Source: Christensenellaceae bacterium
Lineage (GTDB): Bacteria > Bacillota > Clostridia > Christensenellales > Borkfalkiaceae
Direction: 5' to 3'
Assembly (NCBI GenBank): GCA_948890655.1
Contig: CAQTYU010000004.1
Coordinates: 1 to 64,000, forward strand
Length of the DNA stretch: 64,000 nucleotides
Shown: positions 24,448 to 33,178 of the stretch, piece by piece
How positions within the stretch are numbered: the stretch's first letter is position 1
Layout of the letters: every line of letters starts with the position of its first letter
The notes under the pieces: generated by a model
What the model saw: the letters and a program-made list of their open reading frames with translations, nothing else
Databases searched by the model: none
What the model was told of the DNA's origin: nothing
Made by a program: the position numbers and the translations under genes

Positions 24448-26355
24448 TTATCTGAAACGTCCGCCGCCACCGCCGTGTCCGCCGCCGGAGAACCCTCCGA
24501 AACTTCCGTGTCCGCCGCCCGATACCCCCGAAGAAGAGGGGCGCGAAACGAAATTAGACGTCATATTTGACATTGACGCTCGCATAATCGAGTTGAAGAT
24601 ATAGAAGTTAAACAGGGTATTTGCGGTGGAGCTCGTCGCCCATTGGGGAGGCTGAACCGTGATATCCTTGAACTTGTCTTCCCATTTATCGGAAACGCCT
24701 AAAACCTGTGCGTAGGGCAAAACGTGATAGTAGAACTGCGGGTCGTCTTCAAGCAACTTTTCGAGCTTATCCTTTTCAACCAATTCTATAAAATTTTTGA
24801 ACCCGACAATTTCGTTCAGTTGCTCGGTATATTCCTTTGTTCTGGTTATTATAATTACCGCCGTGCCTGCGGTTGCGCAAGCTATAAGGCAGAGCAAAAT
24901 TTTCGGGATAATACCCAAAATAAACGAAGGTACGAACAACGTATAGAACAGAGTAGTCAATGCGCTTATGCCTATTGCGGCACAAATAAAGGCTATTTTT
25001 ACGCCTTTTCTGGATTTGTATTTATTGTTTACCAAGCCCATACTGAAAACGTTTACAAAGAACAGCGGCACTATGGCAATAAAAGGCGCGATTATAAGAT
25101 AGTGTAAAGAAATCTGCGACAGCGCAAGAACGAGCGGCGCTAACCCAAGCATTAAGCCGCCGAGAAGCGCAAGCGCGTATGAAAGTATAACGCTCTTTTT
25201 CTCGTAAAGCTCTTTGGTTCTGTCGTTTACGGTTTTGGTGACCCTGTCAACCGTACGGTAGAATTTATACTTAAGCATACTGGGCTTTATCGCGTCCTGT
25301 CCGTCGAACATCTCAGCAAACATAAGTTGCTCGTAATCGGGCGCGTCCTGCGGGAGTGCTTTTACAATACGGATAATGGCGGGGTCCCTCTGGTCGTCAA
25401 GGTTTATCTTCAAATAACCCTTATCCGCCCAATAGAAAATCATGGAGCTTATATCTTCGGAATCTATTTTTCCGTCAATCAGCTTACCCATAAGTAAAGG
25501 ATTCATTTTATTCGGCGCTTCAAAGTTAATAACGGGGGTAAGCGTGCCCTTGTTAAACGCTAAAAATTTCAGCGCAATTACGAAGAGAAGGATGACCGCC
25601 GCCGCGATTACGAACCAGTAAGGCGTAAAATCAAAGTATGTAGTAAGCGCGCCTTCTTCAAATTCCAAGTCGAATCTTAAAGCATAATTTAAAATAACGT
25701 TTTCGTAATCTTCAAAGCTGATAACGGTTCTGCTGTCAACCGTTTCCGTAGCGGTTTCAGCCGTTTCCACGTTTCCGGATATGGACTGATAGAAACAATT
25801 GACGCTATTCGCTACGTATCCCTCTGGCAGTTTAATTTTTACAGATATATTTGTAATTTCACAGTTCCAACCGGTGCCTATCGGTGTGAGCGCAAGCGCG
25901 TTGGCTCCCTCCTGTGCCTTCGTCAGACAGTAATCGTATTTTATACGGTAAGTATGCTCGTCGTTTTTGTACGAACTGTCGCCAATGTCTATCGACAGAA
26001 AACTACTGTCCTCAACGAATACGTCGTAGAAAACAGGGGAGGGTACGCCGCCTTTCAATTCGCTCACCCTAACGTTTTTGATAAGTTCGCCCGCATTCAA
26101 TGGGATGTCGCGTATTACGCCCGTGTTGTTGTAGTGATAAACGGTTATATCTTCGGTAACGGCAATCGAGCGGTCGCTTTTTATATCCATTTCAACGGCG
26201 TAACCCGAAAGGTAGGGATGGCTATAAAGCCTAGTGATGCGCGTCGTTCCCGCGCTTGCGGGCTTTGTCGTGCTGAAAGCTACGGCAAGACATACCGTAG
26301 ATAAAAGCAAGATAATAAGAGCGTATAAATAAGGCTTGAATTTTATTTTCTTCAT
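24448..26355 (-). CDS. DUF2207 membrane protein with Gly/His-rich tail
   Basis: A 635-aa exported membrane protein. A signal peptide or anchor lies in residues 9-35, a large extracytoplasmic beta-rich domain (about 40-235) contains the DUF2207-like opening IKSDRSIAVTEDITVYHYN, then one membrane segment (about 248-268), a cytoplasmic winged region (IDSEDISSMIFYWADKGYLKI), and four more hydrophobic segments (about 395-505). The last 35 residues are Gly-rich (SGGGHGSFGGFSGGGHGG), typical of the family. DUF2207 genes commonly neighbour lemA, as here (60 bases downstream of lemA). Function not established; proposed in the cell envelope. Confidence 0.85.
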   Translation of the reverse strand: MKKIKFKPYLYALIILLLSTVCLAVAFSTTKPASAGTTRITRLYSHPYLSGYAVEMDIKSDRSIAVTEDITVYHYNNTGVIRDIPLNAGELIKNVRVSELKGGVPSPVFYDVFVEDSSFLSIDIGDSSYKNDEHTYRIKYDYCLTKAQEGANALALTPIGTGWNCEITNISVKIKLPEGYVANSVNCFYQSISGNVETAETATETVDSRTVISFEDYENVILNYALRFDLEFEEGALTTYFDFTPYWFVIAAAVILLFVIALKFLAFNKGTLTPVINFEAPNKMNPLLMGKLIDGKIDSEDISSMIFYWADKGYLKINLDDQRDPAIIRIVKALPQDAPDYEQLMFAEMFDGQDAIKPSMLKYKFYRTVDRVTKTVNDRTKELYEKKSVILSYALALLGGLMLGLAPLVLALSQISLHYLIIAPFIAIVPLFFVNVFSMGLVNNKYKSRKGVKIAFICAAIGISALTTLFYTLFVPSFILGIIPKILLCLIACATAGTAVIIITRTKEYTEQLNEIVGFKNFIELVEKDKLEKLLEDDPQFYYHVLPYAQVLGVSDKWEDKFKDITVQPPQWATSSTANTLFNFYIFNSIMRASMSNMTSNFVSRPSSSGVSGGGHGSFGGFSGGGHGGGGGRFR

Positions 26356-26368
26356 ACTATTCCTTTTA

Positions 26369-26400
26369 AGAAGTAACGGCGCAAACGCGCCGTTACTTCT
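26369..26400 (-). promoter_or_regulatory. 14-bp intercistronic hairpin between lemA and the DUF2207 gene
   Basis: Perfect stem AGAAGTAACGGCGC / GCGCCGTTACTTCT with a 4-base loop in the 60-base gap. No T run follows on the minus strand, so mRNA processing or stability control is more likely than termination. Confidence 0.6.
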
Positions 26401-26415
26401 AATATGTCTGATTAA

Positions 26416-26997
26416 TTAAAACTGCACTTTTACGTTTTGTCTTTCTTCGGGGCTGTCAACCGTGAAGTATTCGCGCTCCTTAAGCTTCATAGCCTTTGCA
26501 ACGATGAGGGAAGGGAAAGATTTAATCTTTTTGTTAAGCTCCCTAACGCACGCGTTGTGATACTTTCTCGCGTTTACAAGTTCGTTTTCGATGTTCCGCA
26601 GTTGGTTCTGCAAATCGAGGAAGTTCACGTTCGCCTTTAAATCGGGATAGTTTTCGGTTACCCGTCTGAATCCCTGCAACACCGTTGTCAGTTCTTTGTC
26701 CGCCGCAATCTTTTCGCTTACGGTGGTTGCGCTCATAGCCTTGGCGCGCGCTTCCGTAACCTTGGCAAAGGTTTCGCTTTCGTGTTTAGCGTAGCCCTTG
26801 ACAGTTTCAACTAAGTTGGGGATAAGGTCGTACCTCTTTTTAAGATACACGTCAATGGTGGAGAAAGCGTCGTCGCAATTCGTGCCAAGCCCTACGAATT
26901 TGTTGTAGGTTGCAATCGTCCAAACGATAAGTATAAGCACGACCGCTATAGCAACGCCTATACCGACCCAGCCGCCCACTGAAATCAATAAATTCAT
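26416..26997 (-). CDS. lemA: LemA family protein
   Basis: A 193-aa LemA protein: one N-terminal membrane anchor (about residues 8-28) and a helical cytoplasmic-side or surface bundle with the signatures YNKFVGLGTNCDDAFSTIDV and KKRYDLIPNLVETVKGYAKH, and the NIENELVNARKYHNACVRELN motif. The family is widespread and envelope-associated, of unclear biochemical role. It sits 9 bases downstream of the NUDIX gene and upstream of DUF2207, forming a three-gene operon. Confidence 0.93.
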   Translation of the reverse strand: MNLLISVGGWVGIGVAIAVVLILIVWTIATYNKFVGLGTNCDDAFSTIDVYLKKRYDLIPNLVETVKGYAKHESETFAKVTEARAKAMSATTVSEKIAADKELTTVLQGFRRVTENYPDLKANVNFLDLQNQLRNIENELVNARKYHNACVRELNKKIKSFPSLIVAKAMKLKEREYFTVDSPEERQNVKVQF

Positions 26998-27006
26998 TTT
27001 TTTACC

Positions 27007-27501
27007 TCACTTAAAATTTTTTATTTCTGACAGGGCGGTTTTTAAAAACGCCTCCGCCGTGGAATCTTTTCTTATCGCTTCCCTCGCGTCGTCGAAGGAA
27101 AACCACTTGACGTCGTCAATCTCGCTCTCGTCGATGACCGGCTCTCCGTCCTCCGCCATGGAAAGGTAGCCAAGCATAAGCACGTTTTTAGGCTCGTGAT
27201 AGCGCGAACCCATGTATTTGAATTTCACCGTGTTTAATTTGGTTTCTTCCTTAAATTCGCGCGTGACCGCTTTTTCGGCGGTTTCGCCTTTTTTAACGTA
27301 GCCCGCAAACAGAATATAATCGCCATGTCCTTTATGCTTAGCCAAAAGAATTTTATCCTTGCTTCTGTTTGTTACGACCATACTTACGGCAGTAGGAAAC
27401 TGCGCAAATCTGAATTGTTCGCACGCCTTGCAATAAGGGACGAGCCCTTCGCCGCTTGCGAACATCAGGGTTAATTTTTCTCCGCATTCGGTACAATACA
27501 T
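27007..27501 (-). CDS. NUDIX hydrolase with N-terminal zinc ribbon
   Basis: A 164-aa protein. Residues 3-27 carry a zinc ribbon (CTEC and CKAC), and the NUDIX box is GYVKKGETAEKAVTREFKEE (about 87-106), matching Gx5Ex7REUxEE, with the final Gly replaced by Thr/Lys. The arrangement resembles NADH pyrophosphatase-like NUDIX proteins, but the NudC-specific signature is not obvious, so substrate is unknown. A strong AGGGGG ribosome-binding site precedes ATG. First gene of the operon with lemA and DUF2207. Confidence 0.88.
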   Translation of the reverse strand: MYCTECGEKLTLMFASGEGLVPYCKACEQFRFAQFPTAVSMVVTNRSKDKILLAKHKGHGDYILFAGYVKKGETAEKAVTREFKEETKLNTVKFKYMGSRYHEPKNVLMLGYLSMAEDGEPVIDESEIDDVKWFSFDDAREAIRKDSTAEAFLKTALSEIKNFK

Positions 27502-27603
27502 ATTTTTCCCCCTATTTAATACTTATATCATATATTTTCAATTATCTATTATACTCCTTTTTTCTGTGGTTTTCAATAGATTAATGCAAATTTGACAAAT
27601 ATA

Positions 27604-27632
27604 TTGACATAAAATTATCAATATTATATAAT
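27604..27632 (+). promoter_or_regulatory. Consensus promoter upstream of the UDP-sugar pyrophosphorylase gene
   Basis: TTGACA (27604-27609), 17-base spacer, TATAAT (27627-27632), giving an AT-rich leader of about 50 bases. A second TTGACA lies a few bases upstream. Confidence 0.8.
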
Positions 27633-27687
27633 AAATACAACTTTATTTAACAAAATTTTAATAGAAATTTCACCTTAGAGTTTTAAT

Positions 27688-28902
27688 ATGGATTACGGAA
27701 GGACAAAAATTTATTTAGAGGAGCGCGGGCAGGCTCATCTTTTAAAATATTACGACGGGCTGACAGACGAGGAAAAACTGCAACTTTTAAACGATATTGA
27801 AAAGACCAACTTTTCCGTTTTGAAAAAGCTTGATAAGTCAATAAAAAAAATCGGGAAAATCACCCCCGTCAACGCAGTTACCGTCGATGATATAAAACGG
27901 CGCAGGCTTCAATTTGAAAACGTCGGATTTAACTTTCTTAAAGAGGGTAAAGTCGCCGCCGTTTTGCTTGCGGGCGGTCAGGGTTCGCGTCTGGGATACG
28001 AGGGACCAAAGGGTACATTTGATATCGGCTTAACGCGCAAACTTTCGATTTTCGAGCTTCTTATTGGAAACCTTTCCGCCGTAGCGGAGAGGGCGGGAAG
28101 ATATATTCACTTATTCGTAATGACGAGCGTGCAAAACCACGGCGAGACCGTAAAGTTTTTTAAAGAAAATAATTTTTTCGGTTACCCGCAGGATTTAATT
28201 CATTTCTTCATTCAGGACGTTGCGCCCACTTGCGATTTCGACGGAAAAGTTTATCTTGACAGAAAGCACCGCATATCCCTTGCCGCAAACGGCAACGGCG
28301 GGTGGTATTCATCACTAGTCAACAGCGGTCTTGCAAGGGTAATGGAGCGCGAGAATATCGAGTGGCTCAACGTTTTCGGCGTTGACAACGTTTTACAGAA
28401 GATGTGCGACCCCTCTTTTATAGGCGCAACAGTATTAAAACGGTTCCGCTGCGGCGCAAAGGTCGTATCAAAGGTTTGCCCCGAGGAGAAAGTGGGCGTT
28501 ATCTGCAACGAGGACGGCAAGCCTACCGTTTTGGAATATTTCGAGATTCCCGAAAATCTTAAAAACAAGACGAAAAAGGGAGAACTCGTTTACCGTTTCG
28601 GCGTCACGCTTAACTACCTTTTTAACGTTCAGGATTTAAACATTACACTGTCGGGAAGGCTGCCTTATCACCTTGCGGAAAAGGCTATTCCCCATATGGA
28701 GGACGGAGAGCGCGTCACGCCCAAACAGCCGTGCGGCTATAAGTTTGAAACGCTTATCGTCGATATGGTAAAACTTATGGGCAGTTGCCTTGCCTACGAG
28801 GTCGAACGGGAAAAAGAATTTGCACCCGTAAAAAATCTTGTCGGCGTTGACAGCGTGGATACAGCCCGTGCGCTTCTTATCAAAAACGGCATAGTTTTAT
28901 AA
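27688..28902 (+). CDS. UDPGP-type nucleotidyltransferase (UAP1-like uridylyltransferase)
   Basis: A 404-aa member of the eukaryotic-type UDPGP family that joins UTP to a sugar 1-phosphate (GlcNAc, GalNAc or glucose). The nucleotide-binding loop LLAGGQGSRLGYEGPKGTFD (about residues 92-111) matches UAP1 rather than bacterial GalU/GlmU. Also seen: FVMTSVQNH, a GNGGWYSSL acceptor-binding loop, and NVFGVDNVLQKMCDP with the metal-binding Asp. The specific sugar cannot be told. It has its own consensus promoter and is followed 1 base later by a frame running into the protease gene, whose real start is about 90 bases on. Confidence 0.88.
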   Translation: MDYGRTKIYLEERGQAHLLKYYDGLTDEEKLQLLNDIEKTNFSVLKKLDKSIKKIGKITPVNAVTVDDIKRRRLQFENVGFNFLKEGKVAAVLLAGGQGSRLGYEGPKGTFDIGLTRKLSIFELLIGNLSAVAERAGRYIHLFVMTSVQNHGETVKFFKENNFFGYPQDLIHFFIQDVAPTCDFDGKVYLDRKHRISLAANGNGGWYSSLVNSGLARVMERENIEWLNVFGVDNVLQKMCDPSFIGATVLKRFRCGAKVVSKVCPEEKVGVICNEDGKPTVLEYFEIPENLKNKTKKGELVYRFGVTLNYLFNVQDLNITLSGRLPYHLAEKAIPHMEDGERVTPKQPCGYKFETLIVDMVKLMGSCLAYEVEREKEFAPVKNLVGVDSVDTARALLIKNGIVL

Positions 28903-28993
28903 AATGCATATATACGCCGTCCAAATCAGGCGGAAGCGCCTCGTTCTGCCCGTTTCTCTGCGTTCTAATTTGATTAAATATTTAAGGATTTAT

Positions 28994-30328
28994 ATGAAAA
29001 GAAAATTCGCATTACTTGCATCAACCGTATTGCTCGGCTCCGTGTTTGCGTGCGGCTGTTCGCTACCGTTTTCTGGTACGAACGGCAGGGACGGCGTCGA
29101 CGGCAAAAACGCCACGGCATACGAATATTACGAACTTGCCAAATCCGTCCACGGCGACGATTATACCGTGGAACAGTTTTTAAACGATTATCTAAACTAT
29201 ACCCCTGCGGAGCTTGAAGAAGCTTTTTCGTTGCAGGCAAGCGTAAACCGTTCGTTGCGTTCCGCCGTATCGGTTGCCGCACAGTTCAACAACGTCCATA
29301 CGTCCCTCGGTTCGGGCGTTATCGTAGATTTGGACAAGGAAAACGGCGATGCTTACGTTCTCACCAACTGTCATGTAATTTATAACGACGCAACTTACGG
29401 TTCGCACTACGCGAACACCGTCTATTTGTATCTGTACGGGCAGGATGAGGACTATAACGACGACGACAATAGATTTAACGCAACGGTCGTCGGCGCTTCC
29501 ATAACTTACGACGTGGCGCTTTTAAAAGTCACGGGCAGCGAGCTTTTGAAAAACAGCGCTGCGGAGGCGGCAACCTTTGCCCGCGAAGAGGATATTTACC
29601 TCGGCGAAGAGGTTTACACAATAGGCAATGCCGAGGGCTGCGGGATGTCTGCAACGCGCGGTTTCGTTACAAAGGACAGGGAATACGTACCATTAAATAT
29701 TTCAACCAGATACGAAAATTCGGACGGCTACGTAAACTATTACTCCGTTCTGCGTACGGACGCGGCTATTAATGAAGGAAATTCGGGAGGCGCGCTTTTC
29801 AACCGTGCAGGAAAAATTGTAGGACTTATCAACTCTAAAACCGCGGAGAACGGCATAGAAGGAATGGGTTACGCAATTCCCGCAAGCGCTGTAAAAAGAC
29901 TTTACCCGCTTATGAGGGAGAGTTACGAGAAAAACGGCTCTTTAAACACCCGCTTTGATCGCGCGCACTTCGTGGTCGAGAACGATTTCAGTAAAGCGGA
30001 AAAAGAAAACGAGTATGTAAAAAGCAAAATAGAAGTCAAGTCCACGGGCAGCTCGTCTACGTGGGATTCTGAAAATAACAGGTTCGTTATAAACGAAAAG
30101 ATAAGCGTAGTAAGGGACTGCAACGGCTTGAAAGCGGGCGATTTGATAACTCACGTTAAAATTACCGACGGCTCTGCGGTGGTTGAGGATATGGACGTAA
30201 CAAGGCTCTATCGCTTGCAGGATACTCTGCTATCCGCCCGGCAGGGCAATGCGATAATTTTTACCGTACAACGCGGCGACGCTACGGAAAATGTCACGGC
30301 AAATATGGCTTTTTCACAGTTCGATTAA
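28994..30328 (+). CDS. HtrA/DegP-like trypsin-family serine protease lipoprotein
   Basis: Exported serine protease (444 aa). Start at ATG 28994 (TAAGGA upstream) gives a lipoprotein signal peptide with lipobox SVFAC around residue 20. A short Gly-x-y stretch (GTNGRDGVDGKN) follows, then the S1 domain with catalytic His in VLTNCHVI, Asp in TYDVALLKV and Ser in NEGNSGGALF. In most HtrA proteins the His motif is TNAHV, so the Cys is unusual. The C-terminal part (about 345-440) resembles a weak PDZ domain with LKAGDLITHVK. Anchored outside the cell membrane, probably in protein quality control. Ends at a strong terminator. Confidence 0.88.
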   Translation: MKRKFALLASTVLLGSVFACGCSLPFSGTNGRDGVDGKNATAYEYYELAKSVHGDDYTVEQFLNDYLNYTPAELEEAFSLQASVNRSLRSAVSVAAQFNNVHTSLGSGVIVDLDKENGDAYVLTNCHVIYNDATYGSHYANTVYLYLYGQDEDYNDDDNRFNATVVGASITYDVALLKVTGSELLKNSAAEAATFAREEDIYLGEEVYTIGNAEGCGMSATRGFVTKDREYVPLNISTRYENSDGYVNYYSVLRTDAAINEGNSGGALFNRAGKIVGLINSKTAENGIEGMGYAIPASAVKRLYPLMRESYEKNGSLNTRFDRAHFVVENDFSKAEKENEYVKSKIEVKSTGSSSTWDSENNRFVINEKISVVRDCNGLKAGDLITHVKITDGSAVVEDMDVTRLYRLQDTLLSARQGNAIIFTVQRGDATENVTANMAFSQFD

Positions 30329-30372
30329 TAAGCGTTCAGCCTTATCAAATTAAAATTACCTATTAAAAACGC

Positions 30373-30402
30373 AGCCCCCTCGGCAATTTAGCCGAGGGGG
30401 CT
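30373..30402. terminator. Bidirectional terminator between the protease gene and metA
   Basis: AGCCCCCTCGGC / GCCGAGGGGGCT stem with a 6-base loop, then TTTTATTTTTAT. Confidence 0.9.
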
Positions 30403-30410
30403 TTTTATTT

Positions 30411-31328
30411 TTATATAGAAGTTATGTCGTATGGCGTTACCTGATATACGTAGTAGTTCAGCCAGTTTATGTAGAACAGATTCGCTGTGGAAGTCCAGTT
30501 CATCTTGACTTCCGTCAGGTTCTTATCCGCAAAATAGTTGACGGGCGGCTTAATGTCAAGACCCGCCGCAATGTCGCGCTCATACTCGTTTTTAAGGGTG
30601 TTCCTGTCGTATTCCATATGTCCCGTAACGAACACCTGTCGGTTGTCCGAACTCTTTATTACGGAAGCTCCCGCTTTCTTCGAGTATGCAAGGATTTTCA
30701 AGCCGCGTATATTCAAAATGTCCTTCGCGTAAATAATTGTGTGCCTCGAATGCGGCATATGGAACTCGTCCGAAATTCCCCGCATAAGCGGCTCGGAAAC
30801 GCCGTCGCGTATGCGTTGGTGCGCAAATATGCCGAAGCACTTTTCCTTTAACGGATGCTTGTTTATCCCGTAAAAATGGTACAACGCAGCCTGCGCCCCC
30901 CAGCATATAAAAATGGTAGAGGTAACGTTGCTCTTAGTCCAGTCGAATATTTCTTCAAGCTCTTTCCAGTATGCAACCTTTTCAAACGCCATATTTTCAA
31001 GGGGCGCGCCCGTGATAATCATACCGTCAAACTTCTGTCCTTTAACCTCGTCAAACGACTTATAGAACCTGTCCAAATGGCTCTTATCAACGTGCGTCGC
31101 CTTATAGGTTGAAGTCTTAATAAGCGTAATATTGATTTGAAGGGGAGAGTTGGACAGTAGCCGCATAAACTGCGTCTCGGTAGTTTCCTTCGTCGGCATA
31201 AGGTTTAAAATCGCAATTTCGATAGGACGGATGTTCTGCGCAACCGCTCTTTCCTTATCCATAACGAAAATTCTCTCGCCCGTCAATATTTTATAGGCGG
31301 GTATATCTTTATCAATAACGATAGGCAT
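30411..31328 (-). CDS. metA: Homoserine O-acetyltransferase (MetA family)
   Basis: Activates homoserine for methionine synthesis. Full length (305 aa) with catalytic Cys142 in IFICWGAQAA and the FAHQ and FHMPHSRH motifs. Residue 111 is Glu (GAPLENM); in this family Glu111 is known to select acetyl-CoA whereas Gly111 selects succinyl-CoA, so O-acetylhomoserine is the expected product. That agrees with the metY gene just upstream, whose enzyme uses O-acetylhomoserine. Last gene of the secG-rnr-smpB-metY-metA run, 67 bases after metY; no S-box precedes either met gene. Confidence 0.95.
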   Translation of the reverse strand: MPIVIDKDIPAYKILTGERIFVMDKERAVAQNIRPIEIAILNLMPTKETTETQFMRLLSNSPLQINITLIKTSTYKATHVDKSHLDRFYKSFDEVKGQKFDGMIITGAPLENMAFEKVAYWKELEEIFDWTKSNVTSTIFICWGAQAALYHFYGINKHPLKEKCFGIFAHQRIRDGVSEPLMRGISDEFHMPHSRHTIIYAKDILNIRGLKILAYSKKAGASVIKSSDNRQVFVTGHMEYDRNTLKNEYERDIAAGLDIKPPVNYFADKNLTEVKMNWTSTANLFYINWLNYYVYQVTPYDITSI

Positions 31329-31395
31329 TTATAAACCTCATATATACTTCGCAATACTGCGTTGCGTTTCGTGCCGGAAAAAGGAAGTTTTCTAA

Positions 31396-32670
31396 TCACA
31401 GCTTTTCCAATGCCTGTTCCAAATCGGCGATAATATCGTCGGGGTTCTCTATTCCCACGGAAAGCCTTATAAGATTATGGGGTACGCCTGCCGCCTTCAA
31501 ATCTTCTTCGGAAAGCTGTCTGTGCGTAGTGGAAGCGGGGTGAAGAACACAGCTTCTAACGTCCGCAACGTGCGTTTCCTGTGTGATGAGCTGCAACGCC
31601 TCCATAAACTTAGCGCACTCTGCGGCGGTGCCCTTAATGCCAAAGCTCATCATTCCTCCCTGTCCGTCGGGCATATACTTCATTGCAAGCTTGTGGTACT
31701 TGTTGTCGGGAAGAGAGGGGTGGTTTATCCACTCAATCTTCGGGTGGTTTTTAAGATAAGCCGCAACCTTTTTCGCGTTGGAGGAGTGCCTTTCCATTCT
31801 CAATGCCAGCGTGTCGCTGCCTATGTACGAAATGAAACCGTTTTGCGGACTCATAATCGCGCCGAAGTCGCGCATCATCTGCGCGCGGCACTTCGTCCCG
31901 AACGCGACGGGCAAATCCGCATAGACCAGCCCGTGATAACTTTCGTCGGGTTCGTTGAACGAGGGATAGCGCTTATTGCCCTTGAAGTTGAAATTTCCCA
32001 AATCGACGATAACGCCGCCTAACGCCGCTGCGTGTCCGTCAAGATATTTTGAAGAGGAGTGAATGACGAGGTGCGCGCCCCACTCCTTAGGGCGGCACAG
32101 AACGGGCGTTGCAAGCGTGTTGTCAACGGCGAAAAGCACGCCGCGCTTGTTCGCAATCTTCGCAATTTTTTCAAAATCGAGGACGACTATCGCAGGGTTT
32201 GCAACCGTCTCCGTAAAAATCATTTTGGTTTTACCGTCTATAAGCTTTTCAATCTCTTCCGCGGGTGCGTCGGGGTCGAAGAAACGGCACTCGATGCCGA
32301 GCTTAGGCAAAGTGGTGGAAAACAAATTGTAAGTTCCGCCGTAAACCGCCGAGGAAGAGAGGATATTATCGCCCGAGCCCGCAACCGTGAAAACGGAAAG
32401 GGAAGTTGCGGACATACCGGAAGCGCAGCCTATTCCGCAAACGCCGCCCTCAAGCGCGGCAACCTTACCCTCGAACGCCGCAACCGTGGGGTTTGCAAGT
32501 CGGGAGTAGAAGTACCCGTTGCTCTTTAAATCGAAGAGGTCCGCCATCTCCTGCGTCTTGGGGTAGAAGTAAGTGGTGGACTGTGAAATGGGCGGTATTC
32601 TCGCCTCGCCCGATTTGGGCGAATAGCCCGCCTGTACGCATAAAGTATCCAATTTATAGTTTTTTCTCAT
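31396..32670 (-). CDS. metY: O-acetylhomoserine aminocarboxypropyltransferase (sulfhydrylase)
   Basis: PLP enzyme of the Cys/Met metabolism family (424 aa) making homocysteine from O-acetylhomoserine and sulfide. Seen: YSRLANPTVAAFEGKVAALEGG near the N-terminus (YSRLANPT with GKVAALEGG), VYGGTYNLF, the FAVDNTLATP strand, and the PLP lysine in HSSSKYLDGHAA (about residue 208). The length above 420 with VIVDLGNF insertion-type features favours MetY over MetB, and direct sulfhydrylation suits an anaerobe. It lies 18 bases after smpB. Could in principle act as cystathionine gamma-synthase, but metA specificity supports MetY. Confidence 0.92.
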   Translation of the reverse strand: MRKNYKLDTLCVQAGYSPKSGEARIPPISQSTTYFYPKTQEMADLFDLKSNGYFYSRLANPTVAAFEGKVAALEGGVCGIGCASGMSATSLSVFTVAGSGDNILSSSAVYGGTYNLFSTTLPKLGIECRFFDPDAPAEEIEKLIDGKTKMIFTETVANPAIVVLDFEKIAKIANKRGVLFAVDNTLATPVLCRPKEWGAHLVIHSSSKYLDGHAAALGGVIVDLGNFNFKGNKRYPSFNEPDESYHGLVYADLPVAFGTKCRAQMMRDFGAIMSPQNGFISYIGSDTLALRMERHSSNAKKVAAYLKNHPKIEWINHPSLPDNKYHKLAMKYMPDGQGGMMSFGIKGTAAECAKFMEALQLITQETHVADVRSCVLHPASTTHRQLSEEDLKAAGVPHNLIRLSVGIENPDDIIADLEQALEKL

Positions 32671-32688
32671 GCCGTTAATCCTTCTTTT

Positions 32689-33138
32689 TTATCTGTAATT
32701 TTTAATTTCTCTGTCAAGCGCGCGCTTTTGGTCGCGTTCGGCTATCGTTCGCTTTTTATCGTAATTCTGTTTGCCCTTGCACAGAGCAACTTCGACTTTA
32801 ACGAGCGAGCCAGCAAAATACAGCGCAAGCGGAACAATCGTAAAGCCCTTTTCGTTCACCTTGCCCGCAAGCCGCGCAATTTCCGCCTTGTGCATCAACA
32901 GCTTTCTGTCGCGTTTGCTGTCTTTTGAAGAGAACGCCCCCGCCCTGTCATAGACGGGTATATGCAAATTTTTAAGGGTCAGCTCTCCGCCGCGGAGAAG
33001 GCAAAAGCTGTCTTTAAGGTTGCAGTTTCCATTCCTCAGTTGCTTAACCTCCGCGCCTTCGAGAACTATTCCCGCCTCATATTTTTCTAAAACGAAATAT
33101 TCGTAAAGGGCGTACTTGTTGTAAGCAATCTGCTTCAT
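32689..33138 (-). CDS. smpB: SsrA-binding protein SmpB
   Basis: Partner of tmRNA in trans-translation, which frees stalled ribosomes. 149 aa, with NKYALYEYFVLEKYEAGIVL, GAEVKQLRNGNCNLKDSF (the family signature) and the basic C-terminal tail ending KKRTIAERDQKRALDREIKN. It lies 40 bases behind rnr, the usual partner, since RNase R degrades mRNA released by trans-translation. The ssrA RNA gene is not in the window. Confidence 0.96.
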   Translation of the reverse strand: MKQIAYNKYALYEYFVLEKYEAGIVLEGAEVKQLRNGNCNLKDSFCLLRGGELTLKNLHIPVYDRAGAFSSKDSKRDRKLLMHKAEIARLAGKVNEKGFTIVPLALYFAGSLVKVEVALCKGKQNYDKKRTIAERDQKRALDREIKNYR

Positions 33139-33178
33139 AAATTCATTATACCTTCATAAAAACCAAATAGCAAATTTT

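Noticed and set aside
31477..32022. Plus-strand ORF of 181 aa opposite metY
   Set aside because: It is antisense to a well-conserved PLP enzyme, has no ribosome-binding site or homology, and its composition is that of a shadow frame.
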